Below, one piece after another: positions 10,270-23,757 of a stretch of 64,000 bases of DNA. A program made the position numbers and the translations under genes. Each line of letters opens with the position of its first letter. The stretch's first letter is position 1. The DNA lies in NCBI GenBank assembly GCA_015178975.1, contig WHVD01000162.1:1-64000 (forward strand). The letters run 5' to 3'. Below the pieces are notes generated by a model that was not told the origin of the DNA, did no database searches, and was given only the letters and a program-made list of their open reading frames with translations. The stretch is from Hysterangium stoloniferum (Eukaryota; Basidiomycota; Agaricomycetes; Hysterangiales; Hysterangiaceae).

Positions 10270-10827
10270 TGTCACAAATATACAAACTTAGATTTCGATA
10301 ATATTCAATTTAATATTTCTTTGACATTTCTTCGACATTTCTTTGACATTTCTTCGACATTTCTTTGACATTTCTTTGACATTTCTTTGACATTTCTTTG
10401 ACATTTCTTTGACATTTCTTCGACTTTCCGACTCAACTTCTGACTCAACTATTCTTCGACAATATCTTCGACAATCTCGAATATCTTTGACTTGTCTCAG
10501 GTTGATGTCATTGATGATTTCACTTTGATATCATATTATCATCATAGGTAAATGATATATAGTATATACATAAGGGCAATGATAGGAACGAAGGAAGTCA
10601 GTCAGAAAACCTGTACTATATTATATTTACTGTATTATATAATTGTCGAACTTTTTCCGAGCCTTTCTTTGACTTGTTTATTTGTGAGCCTCTGTGTCCT
10701 ATCTTTGCCTCATGCTTTATCAACAGGACGAATTAATACTTCATCAAATGAGGCATCTTTATTCGATATTGTTGAATATTCTTCAATTGTTTATTCGACT
10801 TTATTGAGTAAAATTTGATTTGTGACA
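10270..10827. mobile_element. Solo LTR inside copia gag
   Basis: 558 bp with perfect 10-bp inverted ends (TGTCACAAAT / ATTTGTGACA) and TSD ctcat (10265-10269, 10828-10832). Removing it and one TSD restores the gag frame. It contains an 11-bp tandem repeat. Confidence 0.92.
10321..10425 (+). repeat. 11-bp tandem repeat, about nine copies
   Basis: Unit TTTGACATTTC, alternating with TTCGACATTTC, inside the solo LTR. The TCGA variants look like CpG-containing ancestral forms. Confidence 0.9.
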
Positions 10828-11761
10828 CTCATCAAGGCTGTTTGGTACCAAAATGGTCTCTTCATCTTTGCAAGTTTTTAACCATTGATAGAGGGTGTCA
10901 TTTATGTCAGTGGTTGGAGGGGTGGTTGCATGGCTGAGATGCTGTGCAACATGTTTCACTGCAGCAATCCAAAGTTGCATACTTTGTGATTCCTCCTTTT
11001 TCATAGTAATGAAACAGCAACAAAGACTGGGATGAGATGCAAATCCACAGGTGACATGGACCTGATGCAAATTATTCCAAGATATGACTGGGTCACTTTC
11101 ATGAAGGTGAGGGATCTGCTCCAGTTCAACAGCCAGTGTGATTTCTGATTGTGCGAGTTGTTGCTTCTTGATAAATGAATGAACCAATTTTGAAGAAGGT
11201 GAGCCAGCCAGTTGAGTTTCTGAACCATCAATAATGTCCCAAACTTCTTTGTGAACAAGAAGTGCTTTCATGTAAACACACCATGTACTGTAATTCTCCT
11301 CCCCTAGTTTCTGAAAGCAATTCTCATTTCCCATTTTGGATAAGTTGATGACACTGATTTGGAGTAGTGGAAAAATGGAATGGAAAATGTAGTACAAGTG
11401 CTGTAGCTTCTAAGCCCTTTAATATCACCACCTACTTCTGCAAGTTCACTGTATCCCCCCAGAGCCCTTCCCATGTGAATACTGCAGCTTCTATGCCCTT
11501 CTATATGGCTGTCTAAAAGGATACAATGAGTAACTACTCAAAGGAATGAAAATGCAGAGCAACAAATCTAAATGATAAGTCTCCAGGGCCAATAACCTGT
11601 TAGAATTAAAGAGAGTGCAAAGTACGTCAAGACACAGTGAAAGCAAGCAAAGGACGTTAATATTAGTAAGGAACTGTACAGTACAACAAAATGTGTAAAA
11701 TATTACTGCAATCAATGCTTTTTGAAAGTTAAATTATAAACAAAAATCAACAAATTCAACA

Positions 11762-12889
11762 ATTGCCACATGCCAACTATACATTGGCTATTCTCTGATA
11801 CCATGAAATCGAGTCACCCACATATGGCAGGCACTTTGTTCATTTCATGTTTCTTGCTCCACCTTTGTGTGAAGGTTGCTATAAGGTTAAAGAGGCTTAA
11901 GGAGGGAATTGGTTTTGTGTCTGTCACTCCAAACACTAGCCTGTGGCATCCTATACCATATCTCCCCTTCAACATAATAATCTGCCAGTTCACAATGTGG
12001 TTGCTGTTCTACCCCATTTACAGTACCTTGAAATGTGGATATGATAATACATAAATCATTGATGTTGATGGAAAAATGATTGCTCACAGCTGAGTCTGCA
12101 TGGGTCACATGACCTGACCATTGTCAGTTTAATCAAGTCATGAAAGCAGAAAAAATTATCTCTAGAAGTACCAGTGCCTGGCTCTGTAGGCACAAGAGCA
12201 ATATTTCCAGTTTATGTTTGTGAGTTGGGGGCTGTTTGTAGCATTCCCCTCCTTTTTCCTCCATTTGGGGTACTGGCTCTCTATGCCACCACCAGGTTTG
12301 AAAAACTTGTTGATGGTGTGCCTGACCCTGCAGCAGACTGGGTTCAGGCAGACAAGTAAGCTGCATGTCACTTTTATCTGTGTAAGTAGCAAGGGCCTCC
12401 ATATTAGAATGATAGAATAGAGGGGGATCAGGGCACAAACTAGTGACTCTAGTGGACAAATAGACCACCACTCAGACACAGACACAGACTGGTCACCAGA
12501 AGTGACCAAACTCAGATGACTACATGGTGGACAAAGCCAAATCCATGGATCAGGACTACTATGGGTACATGTAGGTGCTTAGGGTTCCAACACTGCATTG
12601 TTTGGGGGATTGGTTTCCTATGGCGCACAAGTGTGGTGTAGCGTACAGTGAGTCTTGCAATTGTTGGATTTTGGGAATCTGATATGCGAGCAACAAGGAG
12701 CACGGACCATACACCTATATTAGTAAGCCTAGGCGTATACATATAAGGATGATACATGTATTGTAGCCCTTATCCATTTGTAACGAGACTCATTTCGTAT
12801 CCCAACAGCGATGACCTCCACTGAAATTCTCTGCTCATAGAGCATACTGACGTAAACCGACCATAGAGCCCAGGCTTATAGTGCGGAAA
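11762..12889. other. Unassigned sequence
   Basis: Short minus-strand frames (12162-12509, 11887-12108) contain cysteine-rich pieces such as NCSCAYRARHWYF-like residues that might be an eroded transposase, but no family could be assigned. No repeats with clear ends seen. Confidence 0.3.
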
Positions 12890-13320
12890 TCTGAGTCGTT
12901 GGTTTTTCTGCCTTTGGCGCAGCAGCCTTTTCCCAAGCTTCCCGGAGTCCTGAAAAGCGTGTGGTTAACTCCGTGCCGTCTATGTGTTGAATTGAACAAA
13001 GAGACTTTTCAGCATTGAGTAGTCCAATATCGGAAACGGCATCGTACGTCGTGGCGAGTGCTTTCCAGGCTTCCGCCACAGATTGTGTCGATCTCATTCT
13101 GAATCCGAGAGGGTTCTTCACATCAAGCGTAATTGCTCTTTGCGGAAGCATCACATTGTGCCCACTCATCCCGGGTCGGTGCCATAGAGCCCAAACAGCC
13201 CGTCGCTGTTGGTGTCGTTGCAATCAGGGAAGCATTCATAGGTTCAATGATGGTTCCATCAAGGTGACCACTCCGCGGGTATTGGCAACAGACAAAATGG
13301 TCTCCTTTTGGGAGTATCAT
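12890..13320 (-). pseudogene. Copia gag fragment (basidiomycete type)
   Basis: Minus-strand frames give DEWAQCDASAKS, then after a frame shift AITLDVKNPLGFRM, AEAWKALATTYDAVSDIGLL and TTRFSGLREAWEKA. This block order is that of the UBN2-like gag of copia elements. Neither LTRs nor pol are present next to it. Confidence 0.7.
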
Positions 13321-16119
13321 CAGTTCTCGTGAAAATTTTCACCAGCGTGAAAGTGAAAAAGTGCAGGTTGGGTAGACATGTGCAGTTGCCGGTGCGGATT
13401 TGGTCGGGGGTCAGAATAATTTACGTTTTGTATCTTATTCGCGTCGGTCTACTTTTGGCAGCTAAAGGCGGGGCCCGTTGACCTGTTACAAGTAGGAACT
13501 ACTCAGTCTACACGAGGTGGAAAACCGACTGAGGCATATCGTATCAAACGTTAAATAAAGGAAGTCAGTGATATAGAAGTAAGACAGGTGATGGTGACGC
13601 TGATAGGGCCAATCAACAGTAAGCTCGTGATGGTGTGTCGTTGAGATATACCGATCGTGCTTGGAAGTATGCCGAAACGCCTTGAGTATATCGCTATATG
13701 GAGCACGCGCAAACCCTTGGTTATAACAGTAATGCGCTCTTGTTAGGGTGGAACAAGTGCATTGAGGGTTCTATTCATTTGCTATTTACAACATTAACGA
13801 CCATCTGTTCTCATGGCGGTCTTCCCGAAGCATGTTAATCATGAAAATGATGGAACCAATAGCCCGTTTTCCATTGATGCGATCTCATGTAAGCGCAGAT
13901 GCGAACAAAACTACATGACAACACTATTACCAATACCGTGACCGTGAATATAAAGTACACGACACGAAGTAGTAATCAGCGATTGGCGGTCATTAAAATA
14001 TTATTATAAGGGGTTCCCCCCTTCATTCTAGGAAGCTCCGGACGTTGTGGAGGGTCTGGAGCTTCCCAGATTAGGGGTACTCACTTCCTCCCAGCGTTTA
14101 AAACCATTTTTACTTATGAAGTGCCGAGATCCCGAGAACCACTGAGCCAGCCAATGGCTTAGTGGCTTCCAACAGTTAAAACATGTTGTACCATAAAGTA
14201 AACACTTATTTGTATAGGGGTGCCTCATCTCTTGCGTCGTCTCAATTGAGAGATTGCGAAATTTTTTCAGCAAGTTTCGGATGAGTGAGTTCTATCAGAC
14301 TGTATATACTATCTGTCCGGGATGACAGGTTGACAACATCCACTTAAACAGCCAGGCTTTTACCTGTGTTTTTACCGCCCCTTTCATGGTTTTGGTATAT
14401 TCTTACTATAATGCCTACAGCGGTTCTCACATATGGAAGCCTCGACCGTTCTTCAGGTTAGGAACTATTATTTACCAAGCGACACGATATTCACTACTTC
14501 CCTTCACGATCCTGTGTTTCTATTTGAGCCTGGTGGAGATGTCTATCACGGTATGTGGCTTTGTGGTTCTCTACAGCCCTGCAAACATGTCCAGTAACTT
14601 TGGATGCCTAAGAGCGCATGTCATTATATGTTTAGCCGGTTTCGATACAGTTCCATTCATTAATGTTTGCATGAACATAAAATGAATTTTGAAAAGGTAC
14701 CAACTTGTATCCTCCACTAGTCATCAACTGAATCTATTGACAGGATATACCGTTCGAACTAAGATTGTGGTGGGCTACGACACAATCATATTTCTGATAA
14801 CCCGGTATATGTTATCAACAGTCAGAAAATAAAGATCTCTTTCGGATCAATTTGCAAAGAATTATATTCTATTTCTCTTCGTTTACCAAGGTACGATCAA
14901 ATAGTTTGTCCGAGTAGAGTATGATTAGGAAGCTAACATTCAGGGGTTTTGAGATATGGGTAAATTTATTTTTTTCTTTGAAAAGGTTTCAACCTTGAAC
15001 CCCCCCGGCATCCTCACATTTTCCGTCATCACTACTGCCGCTATATTGAAGGTTTGTCAGCTACTCTTAATTTCAAATCCCTTTTTGATTAAGCTTCCAA
15101 AATAGCCACTGAGGGTGAGTCAATTAGTACGCCCAATGCAGCGTACCTAAGGGAGAGATGGTAAACGTGACGATTGCACCTGAATCAAATTACGCTTGGT
15201 AGGTTCAGGGGCGCCACCAGGGCAGTGCACGAGACGAGTTTGGCGACCCGGAGCGGAGCTTGTTGACAACGACAGCCATAATATTTTGGATCAAGATGCA
15301 CACTATTTTTGAAGATTGTTGCTTCACCCGTCCGTGCTAGGTGCAACCTTTGCCTCACTTTTTGAAACATGTAATTATAGCCCAGCGTATCATATTGCTG
15401 TTTGTTGTAGGTAACGACAAGGAGGATTGAGAGATGGAGAGTAAAATTGGTAGTGCGCTTCGCAACGAAAACAGGAAGGTGCAGAAGATGGCGACGAGGT
15501 TGATAACGGGAGGTTTTAAAACAGCGGCAACAAACATCCTCGTCCATCTCATTTTCCGACTATCTTCGGTTGCTTATATATATTCTAGCGAGATGTGATC
15601 CAATTTGAAATGCAACTTGAACTGTGGTCTGAGCCGGTGTACAAAGATTTCAGAAGGATTTCAAAGTTTGCTGTCTGAAAAGATGCTTCATTATTACTGG
15701 ACGTTTTGTCGTGCCAAGGGCCTTTCGGTTCCTTCTTATGTTGCAGCATACGCAACAGGGCTTCCAGTACCTACATTGACTATCTCTCTCTCGGTTCCTG
15801 TTGACGCAGGGGTACACGGTGGACGCGAACAAAAAGCCTTAGTACCGAAATATAACCTTAGCACAAAATATACTGGGACCCACAAGTGTCATCATCTAAA
15901 ATTATCATACACCTCAGCATTGTGACATGTGACGGGACCCCCATGTGCCATACGATTTAAAAAAAGGAGCCAGGATAAGGGGGTTGTTGATCTAAGTCGA
16001 GTCTCTGGCGGCCTAATACAAATTGCATGGCAATTTTATCATGATTCGATCACATCTTGTCGGCGTCATAAGATGTATGACTTGCTTCTGTTCGGAACTC
16101 CTACTCCCCTATCCTGACT
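13321..16119. other. No recognised gene; CpG-containing intergenic DNA
   Basis: Open frames at 14386-14685(+), 15185-15547(-) and 15605-15925(+) have no recognisable domain. A hairpin-forming pair of AAGCTCC sequences lies at 14032-14070. Base composition resembles that around G1 and G2 rather than the repeats. Confidence 0.4.
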
Positions 16120-19093
16120 ATGGACTTTGCACCCATACTCCTCCAGCTATCTAATCTTCCTCCACAAACTCCTGAAGTTAGCGTAGCAGTTAACTTGATG
16201 ATCCAGGTGATAAGCACAGTAGTGGTAAGTGGCAACTGGCAACAACATGTTGTACAATACATTTCAGCGGTAATGCAATTGTTAACATCACGAGAAGACG
16301 ACGAAAAACAATGCTGCGAAGCTTAGCTTTCTCGTTCATGCAGCTGCAACTCATCTAGTGGTCATATCAGAATATACACATGACCAAAAAAATCATCCTC
16401 CTGATGCGTTAAAGGCAGACCGGGTGGCGTTCGTGGGGTGAGCATTCTCAATGCATGCCACTATCCCTTGAGAAGTTGCAACCAACGTATTGGCATTTTA
16501 TATAGCTTTTTGCATAGACTGTTAAAAGTGGCGAAACAGTCCGATACCCCTTCCTCGGTTGCCACGATAATGTTGTATCCCAGTCGTGAGCGACAGATCG
16601 ACAATCTCAGTGACCAGTTGAGAAATATCGAATCTTCAACTTCAGTAATATTTTGTCATTATGCTCCATACGAATGCTGACTAAAATTTTTTGAAGGTGG
16701 CAATTGGACTCAATGCATCATTGGTTATGAACGACCTCCTCGCCACAGTGACGTCGAGAAACTCGGAGGCCACCAATTTGCTTGCAGATATGCGTTTCTT
16801 GATGAAATCCAACTCATCACTTGCCTGGCCGGGAAGAGATGTTATGACAGATGACTTGGCTGGAACTGACGTACGTGACCGAATATATGATATAGTACGC
16901 CTTCCAAGACCAAATATACATAAATTCAACATTTAGCTTTCGCTTTTTACACGATCAGACATACGGCTTACCCGGATGATTTGCCCTGATCATTCCCCTG
17001 TTCCTGACAGAGCACCTGATTATCTAGGTGTATTCGTCAGGGTCTTTGAAGCACAATGCACAAATGGCCAAGCTGTGATAGCCAAAGTCTACGAGGGACA
17101 CGGTAAGAACCAAAGTTGTGAGAGAGCGCAAAAGGCTGTGAGTCAACCGTATCTAACCCTAACCAGTGCCTGATGGGAGCATTGGCAGTTTCGCAAGATG
17201 CTCGCTTATAGTAGGGCCTCATGGTAGCCAAAATTGTTTCTATATCCGTCTATTGCTAATCTTTGTCTCTCAGGAATCATACTAATCTTCAATTGATCGG
17301 TTACAGCTCTCCCACGGAAACCATCCCTTTTCATGTTTATAAATGCCCACAGGAAAATATGGAACGTTTTCAGGATTGGCTCACTAGAACTCTGAAATAT
17401 TGCCCGAAGGAAACGATAGAAGGCATATATCGCATGGTAAGACCATAGAAGCCATGATGTTCGTGACTGATGGCGGCGTCTTTCATTAGAAGGATTCTTT
17501 CAAGGTTGATTAAACTCGTGTTCTATAACTTCCATATATGAACTGAGTTTACGGGTAGGAACTGATCGATTTCCAAGTCCAGCGAGGAATTCGATGTACC
17601 CTTCCTCCGGTAGTCTCATTACCTAAAATTCCGTATTACCCCTAACTTCGATTAGTTCTCGTCAGGTATAGTCGACGTGCGTATGCGAGGTGGCAAATTA
17701 CAGTGGTCACTTATATACAGCGGGGAATTAACCGAAGGAGTTCCAGATGCGGTGTCTACTATTTTGATTATATATGGGCATTGGATACTGATTACCTCAT
17801 TGTAGCTGGATCCTGAGATTGGATACAGTCAGATTGATATAGTATCTGACTTGTAGGTCTAGAGCACGAACAAAACATCCAAAGCTGACCAGAAACCCAG
17901 TGAACCTCAGCCGGGCATCGACATTGTATGCGGATTTTTCGCTGGATCCCTTTTTTGGATGTCAGATACTACTACCAGCATAGAAGAGATCGTTGATAAT
18001 GATCGCCATATGTCGATTGAACAAGTTGGCATTTCATTATTTGCCCATCAGTGGTTGGGACCTTGTAGGGCACTTGTCCAAAGCGGTGTTCCCATTGCTC
18101 TGGGTGACATAGGATACATGCCAAAGTCATCTTTTGGGGAAGTAGGTACATTCCAAGTTCTGGGAAATATCCATAATCTTCTGCAAGAGCTTCCTCGAGC
18201 TCCTCATTCGGTGTTTCCCTATAAGTCTCGACCCGCAGACGCGCCCTTTTGTGAATACAAGGCGTGGAATAATCTGCCTCCTGCTGAACCAGAGGTAATC
18301 ACTTTTGAAGGTCAACCGGTGTGCAAGAAGTACGTTGCAGTATCTTAGTTATACATTTCACGGCTGACCACGATGGCATATTAGGTACACCTACATAGAT
18401 CCTCCTGTGACGTCAGCCATGAACTGGATGAATTGTTATGTTTGGATTAGCCCAAGGGAAATATGGAAGTTCTACTCACGATATGTCATGCAATTTATCA
18501 AAGATCACAATCTATCGATATCTCCCTATGACTTACAACTAGGTACACCCTCCTTGATGTCTATAGGTCGTCGTATTGATATAACTTGTCTGTCATGAAG
18601 TAACGCTTGCAAATGTGGAATGTTCATTTGCATTGTATCTTGACGACGAGTGCGTACCATTTTTGTCATTTTGTACTTGTTATTTCTCAAGGCGATGCCA
18701 AACAGCCTCGTTGAGCCCTTCCGGGACGAGCCTTGTATGTCGGCGGCATCCTCTGTTGCCAGCCCAAAACGCTTTCCACCTACAGTATATTTGTTTGAGA
18801 CCATTGAAGAGTACAAAATAAAAGGTTCAGGAGAACCTGTGGTTACCAAAATATGCCGAGCATCTTTCTCTTCCGAACTAGACTGGATCCAGGAGTCACC
18901 TTGGCCCTGTTACACGGAGAAGTGTGAAGGATTCTCTTTGGTGAACTACTGTCAAGAGTGAGTATTTGTCTATAGTCTTTCCATTCAAAACTGACGCTGA
19001 GATCTTACTAGCTATTTGATTGAGTATTATCAGCTTCCCGTAGGTTCATTGGAATATTCACAAAATGACACAACACCGCTCCAATCGCCCTAA
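16120..19093 (+). CDS. G1, multi-exon host-like gene, paralogue of G2 (function unknown)
   Basis: Start MDFAPILLQLSNLPP at 16120, exon 1 to 16224 with a GTAAGT donor; final exon 19012-19093 ends YYQLPVGSLEYSQ...SP before TAA. About a dozen short exons are split by introns of roughly 50-75 bp. The N-terminal part is predicted helical and resembles the four-helix region found before kinase-like domains in Agaricomycete proteins. A middle part (VIAKVYEGHGK, then NLQLIGYSSPT) resembles the beta2-beta5 strands of a protein kinase, but no HRD or DFG motif is visible. The C-terminal half has FAHQWLGPCRALVQ, IALGDIGYMP and SRPADAPFCEY, closely matched in G2. Most likely a conserved fungal protein with a pseudokinase-like part. 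A stop near 16678 requires an intron or marks damage, so integrity is not certain. Confidence 0.65.
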
Positions 19094-20844
19094 CCCGGCC
19101 CGGGAATTATAACACGAAAGAACAAGCGCATCGAAGGACCAAGAACATCTTATGTTCCAGCAGATATATTCCGGCAGATATCTTTCATATGTTTTCATAG
19201 CGGCATAAGGCATCTTGGACCATCGATGACGATTAGCTTTCTGCAATTGTTAGGATGTCTCCCGAGTTTTTTTAGTAATAGTTCTTTAAACGCTTAGCTT
19301 AACTATAAATTCCCTTCCTGTAGAACCTTAGGTTGACTCGGGAATTGTACGTTATGCAGGCGTTGATCACCATACACCGTGGTTCTTATGTCTATATGCA
19401 GCCCATTTTGAAAGCTGCATCCACTCCACATCAATAAAACGGGTACGGTATTACCGATTCAGTCACCACTAATCCAGCTTTCTCAGTCTTCGAGAACAAG
19501 CTTAAGGTGACTCTCATATGGTTTTCTCCTGCTAATAGTGTCTTCAACACTTGTCATCGTCAGGCCCTAGTAAGGTCAGGAGGCATTTCTCAGCACTTCA
19601 AACTATTTACGTACTACTGGGTCGGACTAGCCAATGCAAACTAACATAATGAGTAGGAGGGTATTCCATTTGCCTTGTGCACTCATTAGGGTTAATGATG
19701 CACAAGTGCTCCACGACATATGGCGGAGATAGGATCATAGCAAGCCGATTGGTAGGCGACATATCATCACATTACTTATAGGTGCATCAGTATCAGTTCC
19801 AACTGTCATATGATATTGTAGCCTGGACGACTGGATTTAAAAACATTCTAGGGTGCTTTAACCACTAGGTGTCTTGACCACACCGACATTAGGCGGCCGC
19901 TGTGGAGCCAAGAGCATTCATGGCTCACATGATCCATAAGTAAGTGGTCGTCTGCGGCACACGACCAGTTGAGTCTCTTGGCTGGAGCTGTTCTGCCCCC
20001 CATGGCGTACAGGTCCGGATTCTAGAAGCACTTTTGAGTCTCAGCGACTCCCCCTGTGCAATTGGCTACCACTCAGTAGTCATCAGTGAGGTTCTCGAGG
20101 CGAATGTACTTTGAACTGGCTCGCCGGGGTGAAAAAAATTCTACCTATCCTTGGACAACACCAAAGAATGCCTCATATTCGTGCGCTATAATAATTCAAG
20201 GAGGCGTCTTCTGCATGGGCATAGGAGGCTCTACATATTGATCAACTCAGTGGCAAGGCAAACAAACATTTAAACTGAATCTCTTTAAACATTTCCAGGT
20301 GCCGCTGTAATTCCTTAGAAAAATTCTTGACTCTCGTATCATCAAATATGGATATAAGACTTGGAAGTATCTATTGTGTAGCATGCCTTCTTTCTAATGT
20401 TTACTCTGCCATGATCGTTTATTTGGCAGATTGACAGCATTGTATCCACACGCCAGCATCTGTCGCCCATCAGAGGCAATAAATATTATTTTTTCGTGCA
20501 CGTTGTTGACCACCTATTGAGGAAAAGCCTAAGATCGGTGACTACGCTGCGAGCTTCGGCTTGTCAGGGGGAGAGCCCCCCCACAATTTTACTCTGCATC
20601 GACAACTCTGACCATGTTTCACTCTAAGTATTTATCAAGCCCATGGTCAGAAAGAAGCAAGAAATGCATTATGAATTTGAATGCTTTTGAAAGGTTTTAC
20701 AACTGTAAGTATATATCAGGCACGTGGCGTTAATCCTCACAAGAACCACAATGGAGCTGACAAGACCGAAAATATCCATCGATGTTCGAGTTGAAAGGTT
20801 GTGCATTTGCTTGAAAATGGGGAAAATTTTAGCAGTGGAGAGTA
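19094..20844. other. No recognised feature
   Basis: Intergenic DNA with stops in all frames and no repeats shared with the rest of the window. It ends in the TSD gagta (20840-20844) of the gag-only element. Confidence 0.5.
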
Positions 20845-20931
20845 TGTTGAGATGAGATGGACTTCGACCTCACCCGAGTATAGCAGGGACCCTCGCAAAT
20901 GCGCGGGGAGCTCAATTCACACATAGCTACA

Positions 20932-20954
20932 TATATATATATATATATATATAA
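20932..20954. repeat. AT dinucleotide microsatellite in LTR
   Basis: About eleven TA units in the left LTR; the right LTR has a shorter version where Tc1-B inserted. Confidence 0.9.
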
Positions 20955-21118
20955 TAAGAACAATGGAATCCTGATGAGGAAAACAATAAGGATGTGAGAC
21001 AAGAGGACAATGGGGGAAAGGAACAAAGGAATATGAGCTTGTATCATGCTTGAAATCCAACATACCCCCTTGAGCTCATACAGGCACATAGGTCCATGTA
21101 CCCCTGGAAGCTGAATAA

Positions 21119-22037
21119 TCAGAAACATCCTTCTTCTTCCTCACTTTCCACAGATTCAGCAACACCTGTGACTCCGGTCTTCTCTTGTTTATTTTTTTCC
21201 CAGTCAATTTGCTCCTTGCACTCCATCTTGATATGGCCTTTCTTACTGCAGAAGAAGCAAACTGGATCTTGGTGCTGACTACCCAAACTGGCAACCAAAG
21301 TTTGATCATCCTGAAACTCCTCTTTCTTGATCCTGGCTGTCCTGGTTGTTGATTGCCGGTGGGTTTATTCATTTAACAAGTGACCAATAACATGATCTAA
21401 TGTCAATAGGTCTGTAGGTGTTGTATTAAAATTGATGATAACCACATCATAGGTGACTGGGAGACCCATTGTGAGTGCTGAAATCTTGTCTTGATTGCTG
21501 ACATCAATCCCCACTTCCTCCATTCGAAAAGCCACTGCCATTATGGTACTAATCCATACTTGCATTGACTGAGATGCCTGCTTCTTCATCATCAAAAATT
21601 GTTGTCTTAATGCCAGGCTTGTGGCAGATCCTGCTGCTCTATGGAGATTCTGCAAGGTGAGCCAAATCTCCCTAGGGTCCTGTAGATGCATATGTGATAA
21701 CTGGCTATCCTCAATTTGCAAGATCATCTTGGCTTACTTCCACCATCTTCAAGGCATTCCACACTTCCAACATTTTTTGTAGCTCTGTATTGACTTCTTC
21801 TACTTCCTTCGAATCTGCATTTGGTATGATGACATGAACAATGCCCCAAAACCCTCTCCAGGTTAGGACCACCTCCATACAAAGAGCCCACACAGTGCAT
21901 AATTGGAATCATTTAGATGTCCAAACTTTGGGGCCTCAATTTCTGATATCAAAAAGCTTCTTGGCTTCTGTGGTTTCTTCAAACATTCTTGAAGGTTCTT
22001 CAATAAGAGTAGTCACACTCAATGAATAGAATGACAT
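21119..22037 (-). pseudogene. Copia gag of element 2
   Basis: Starts near 22037 (MSFYSLSVTTLIEEP). The core has MHLQDPREIWLTLQNLH, FLMMKKQASQSMQVWI and MGLPVTYDVVIINFN, and ends with a complete zinc knuckle CFFCSKKGHIKMEC (C-x2-C-x4-H-x4-C). Two or three stops lie in the first 70 codons and one after NE in LLNE, so it no longer encodes a whole protein. Confidence 0.85.
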
Positions 22038-22159
22038 GAAGCAAAGAGAACAAAAGAGGGTACTGTATGCTGCATGTTTGTGTTGAGATGAGATGGACTT
22101 TGACCTCACCCAAGTATAGCAGGGAACTCTATTTGCACATAGCTACATACATATATATA

Positions 22160-23757
22160 CAGTGGCTCAAAAAACTGTTCCAATGTTTTGTTATTTTGGA
22201 AAGATTGATTCACAATACAAACACCAGGGATCAGATAATTCCTAAAATATTACCCAATATAGTATAGTATTCTAGCTTGAAGCTGACGCTTGGTGTATGT
22301 AATTTGAATCCAAATTGGTAGAATGATAAATAAAACAAAATAATCATTCATTGGAATGATTTTTTGACCCTCTATTATTTTAACAGAAAAGTTACTATTT
22401 CAGTAAAAATACAAGTCTAAACCATTTCTGAGACCAATAAACATGTCATGTGACTTTGTTTACATTTGTTTGACATGTTGACAATTGGTTCAACCACTTC
22501 TTAGCCTTTACCACCACTATGAAAGCTATTTCTACTACTCAGCATTTTACTATTATCTCTCTTCTTCAAAAGGGGTATTCCTACACTCAAATCCAGACTA
22601 AAGCTGGTTTAGGGAGGGCTACAATCAGTAGGATCAAGGCTGAAGTACTTGCAGATAAAGAAAACAACCCAGCTGGCTGTCCTTCCAAGCTTACCACTCA
22701 TGACAAACAGTCAATTGTCCATCAAATTAGCTCTGGAAAACTTGACAATGCCATTCAAGCTGCCCAATTCATTAATTCTGCAACTCTGTCACTCCTCAAA
22801 CAGTCAGGAATGTACTCAAGAAAAATGGTTTTTACTCTGCAACAAAGAGGAAAGTACCTATGTTGAAGAAGACTCATTGTCAGAAGCAACTTGAGTTTGC
22901 TCAGTACCATGAAAACTGGACTGTGGAGGACTTCAAAAGGGTGTTGTGGACAGATGAGAGAAAGATTAACCAAATTGGATCTGATGGAAAGGTGTATGTT
23001 TGGAAAGAATGGGGGGAACCAATATCTAACTGAACCACAATACCAACTGTCAAGCATGGAGGAGGAAATAATCTCATGGTATGGGGCTGTATGGGATGGA
23101 ATGGCATGGGAAAGTTAGTGGAGGTTCAGGGAACAATGGATGCTGGTCACTATGTGGAGATTTTGGAGGATGGAGTGGTAGAAAGCTTTGAAATGCTGGA
23201 AATGGAGGAGGACAAATGTTACTTTCAACAGGATAATGATCCAAAACACACATCTAGGAAGGCCAAGAAGTGGTTTGAAGACAATGGTATTCAAGTACTA
23301 TCCTGGCCTGCCCAGTCTTCTGATCTAAATCCCATTGAACAACTTTGGGAATACCTCAAGCACCACTGCAACAATACCCAACACTACCTAAAGGAGTACA
23401 TGAATTATGGGACTGAGTTGTGGAGGAGTGGAATGCAATTCAACCAGAAGTGTGTCAGAATCTAATGGAAAGCATGCTTAGAAGGATACAAGCAGTTATT
23501 AAAGCAAAAGGTGGTCATACCAAGTATTAATTAGTTGGAAAATAGAGGGTCAAAAAATTGTTCCAATGAGGGATTATCTAGTTTTATTCATTATTCCACC
23601 AATTTAGGTTCAAATTACATAGGCCAAGCGCCGGCTTCAAGCTAGGATGCTATACTATATTGGGTAATAGTTTGGGAATTATCTGATCTCTGGTGTTTGT
23701 ATTGTGAATCAATCTTTCCAAAATAACAAAACATTGGAACAATTTTTTGAGCCACTG
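22160..23757 (+). mobile_element. Tc1/mariner transposon Tc1-B
   Basis: 1598 bp between TA duplications (22158-22159, 23758-23759), with about 220-bp terminal inverted repeats starting CAGTGGCTCAAAAAA. It lies in the (TA)n stretch of the copia LTR. As in Tc1-A, an inverted copy of the outer motif sits at the inner edge of each terminal repeat. Confidence 0.94.
22519..23530 (+). pseudogene. Tc1-type transposase, frameshifted
   Basis: Begins MKAISTTQHFTIISLLQKG with helix-turn-helix sequence AGLGRATISRIKAEV. Catalytic blocks are VLWTDERKIN, FQQDNDPKHTSRKAK and SSDLNPIEQLWEYL. At least three frame changes (near 22790, 23040 and 23350) and a stop in the ISN region break the gene. It ends ...KGGHTKY-like at about 23528 in another frame. 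Confidence 0.88.

Larger units (their letters stand above)
9929..11334 (-). pseudogene. Copia gag of element 1, split by a solo LTR
   Basis: Starts MGNENCFQKLGEENYSTWC at 11334, the standard copia gag (UBN2-type) N-terminus with the LxxxNYxxWxxxM motif. It continues through KEVWDIIDG and KTCKDEETILV, is interrupted at 10827-10270 by a solo LTR, and resumes with LTLDYLISCLLNEE and a zinc knuckle CFNCGGCGHYKID in which the last cysteine is replaced. A stop follows the knuckle. Gag would form the virus-like particle. It ends near 9929. Confidence 0.85.
9730..11761 (-). mobile_element. Gag-only copia-type LTR element 1
   Basis: Two 164-bp LTRs (9730-9893 and 11598-11761) in direct orientation, flanked by TSD attgc (9725-9729, 11762-11766). 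On the minus strand the element runs LTR, a half-tRNA-iMet-like site (GGTTATTGGCCC, one mismatch to the TRIM site), a gag gene, a purine tract (AAGAGAGTG) and LTR. There is no protease, integrase, RT or RNase H, and no room for them once the nested solo LTR is removed (core about 1470 bp). It must have been mobilised in trans. Confidence 0.9.

Noticed and set aside
14386-14685. 99-codon plus-strand frame as a membrane protein
   Set aside because: Hydrophobic but without homologous motif, intron signals or paralogue; likely chance.
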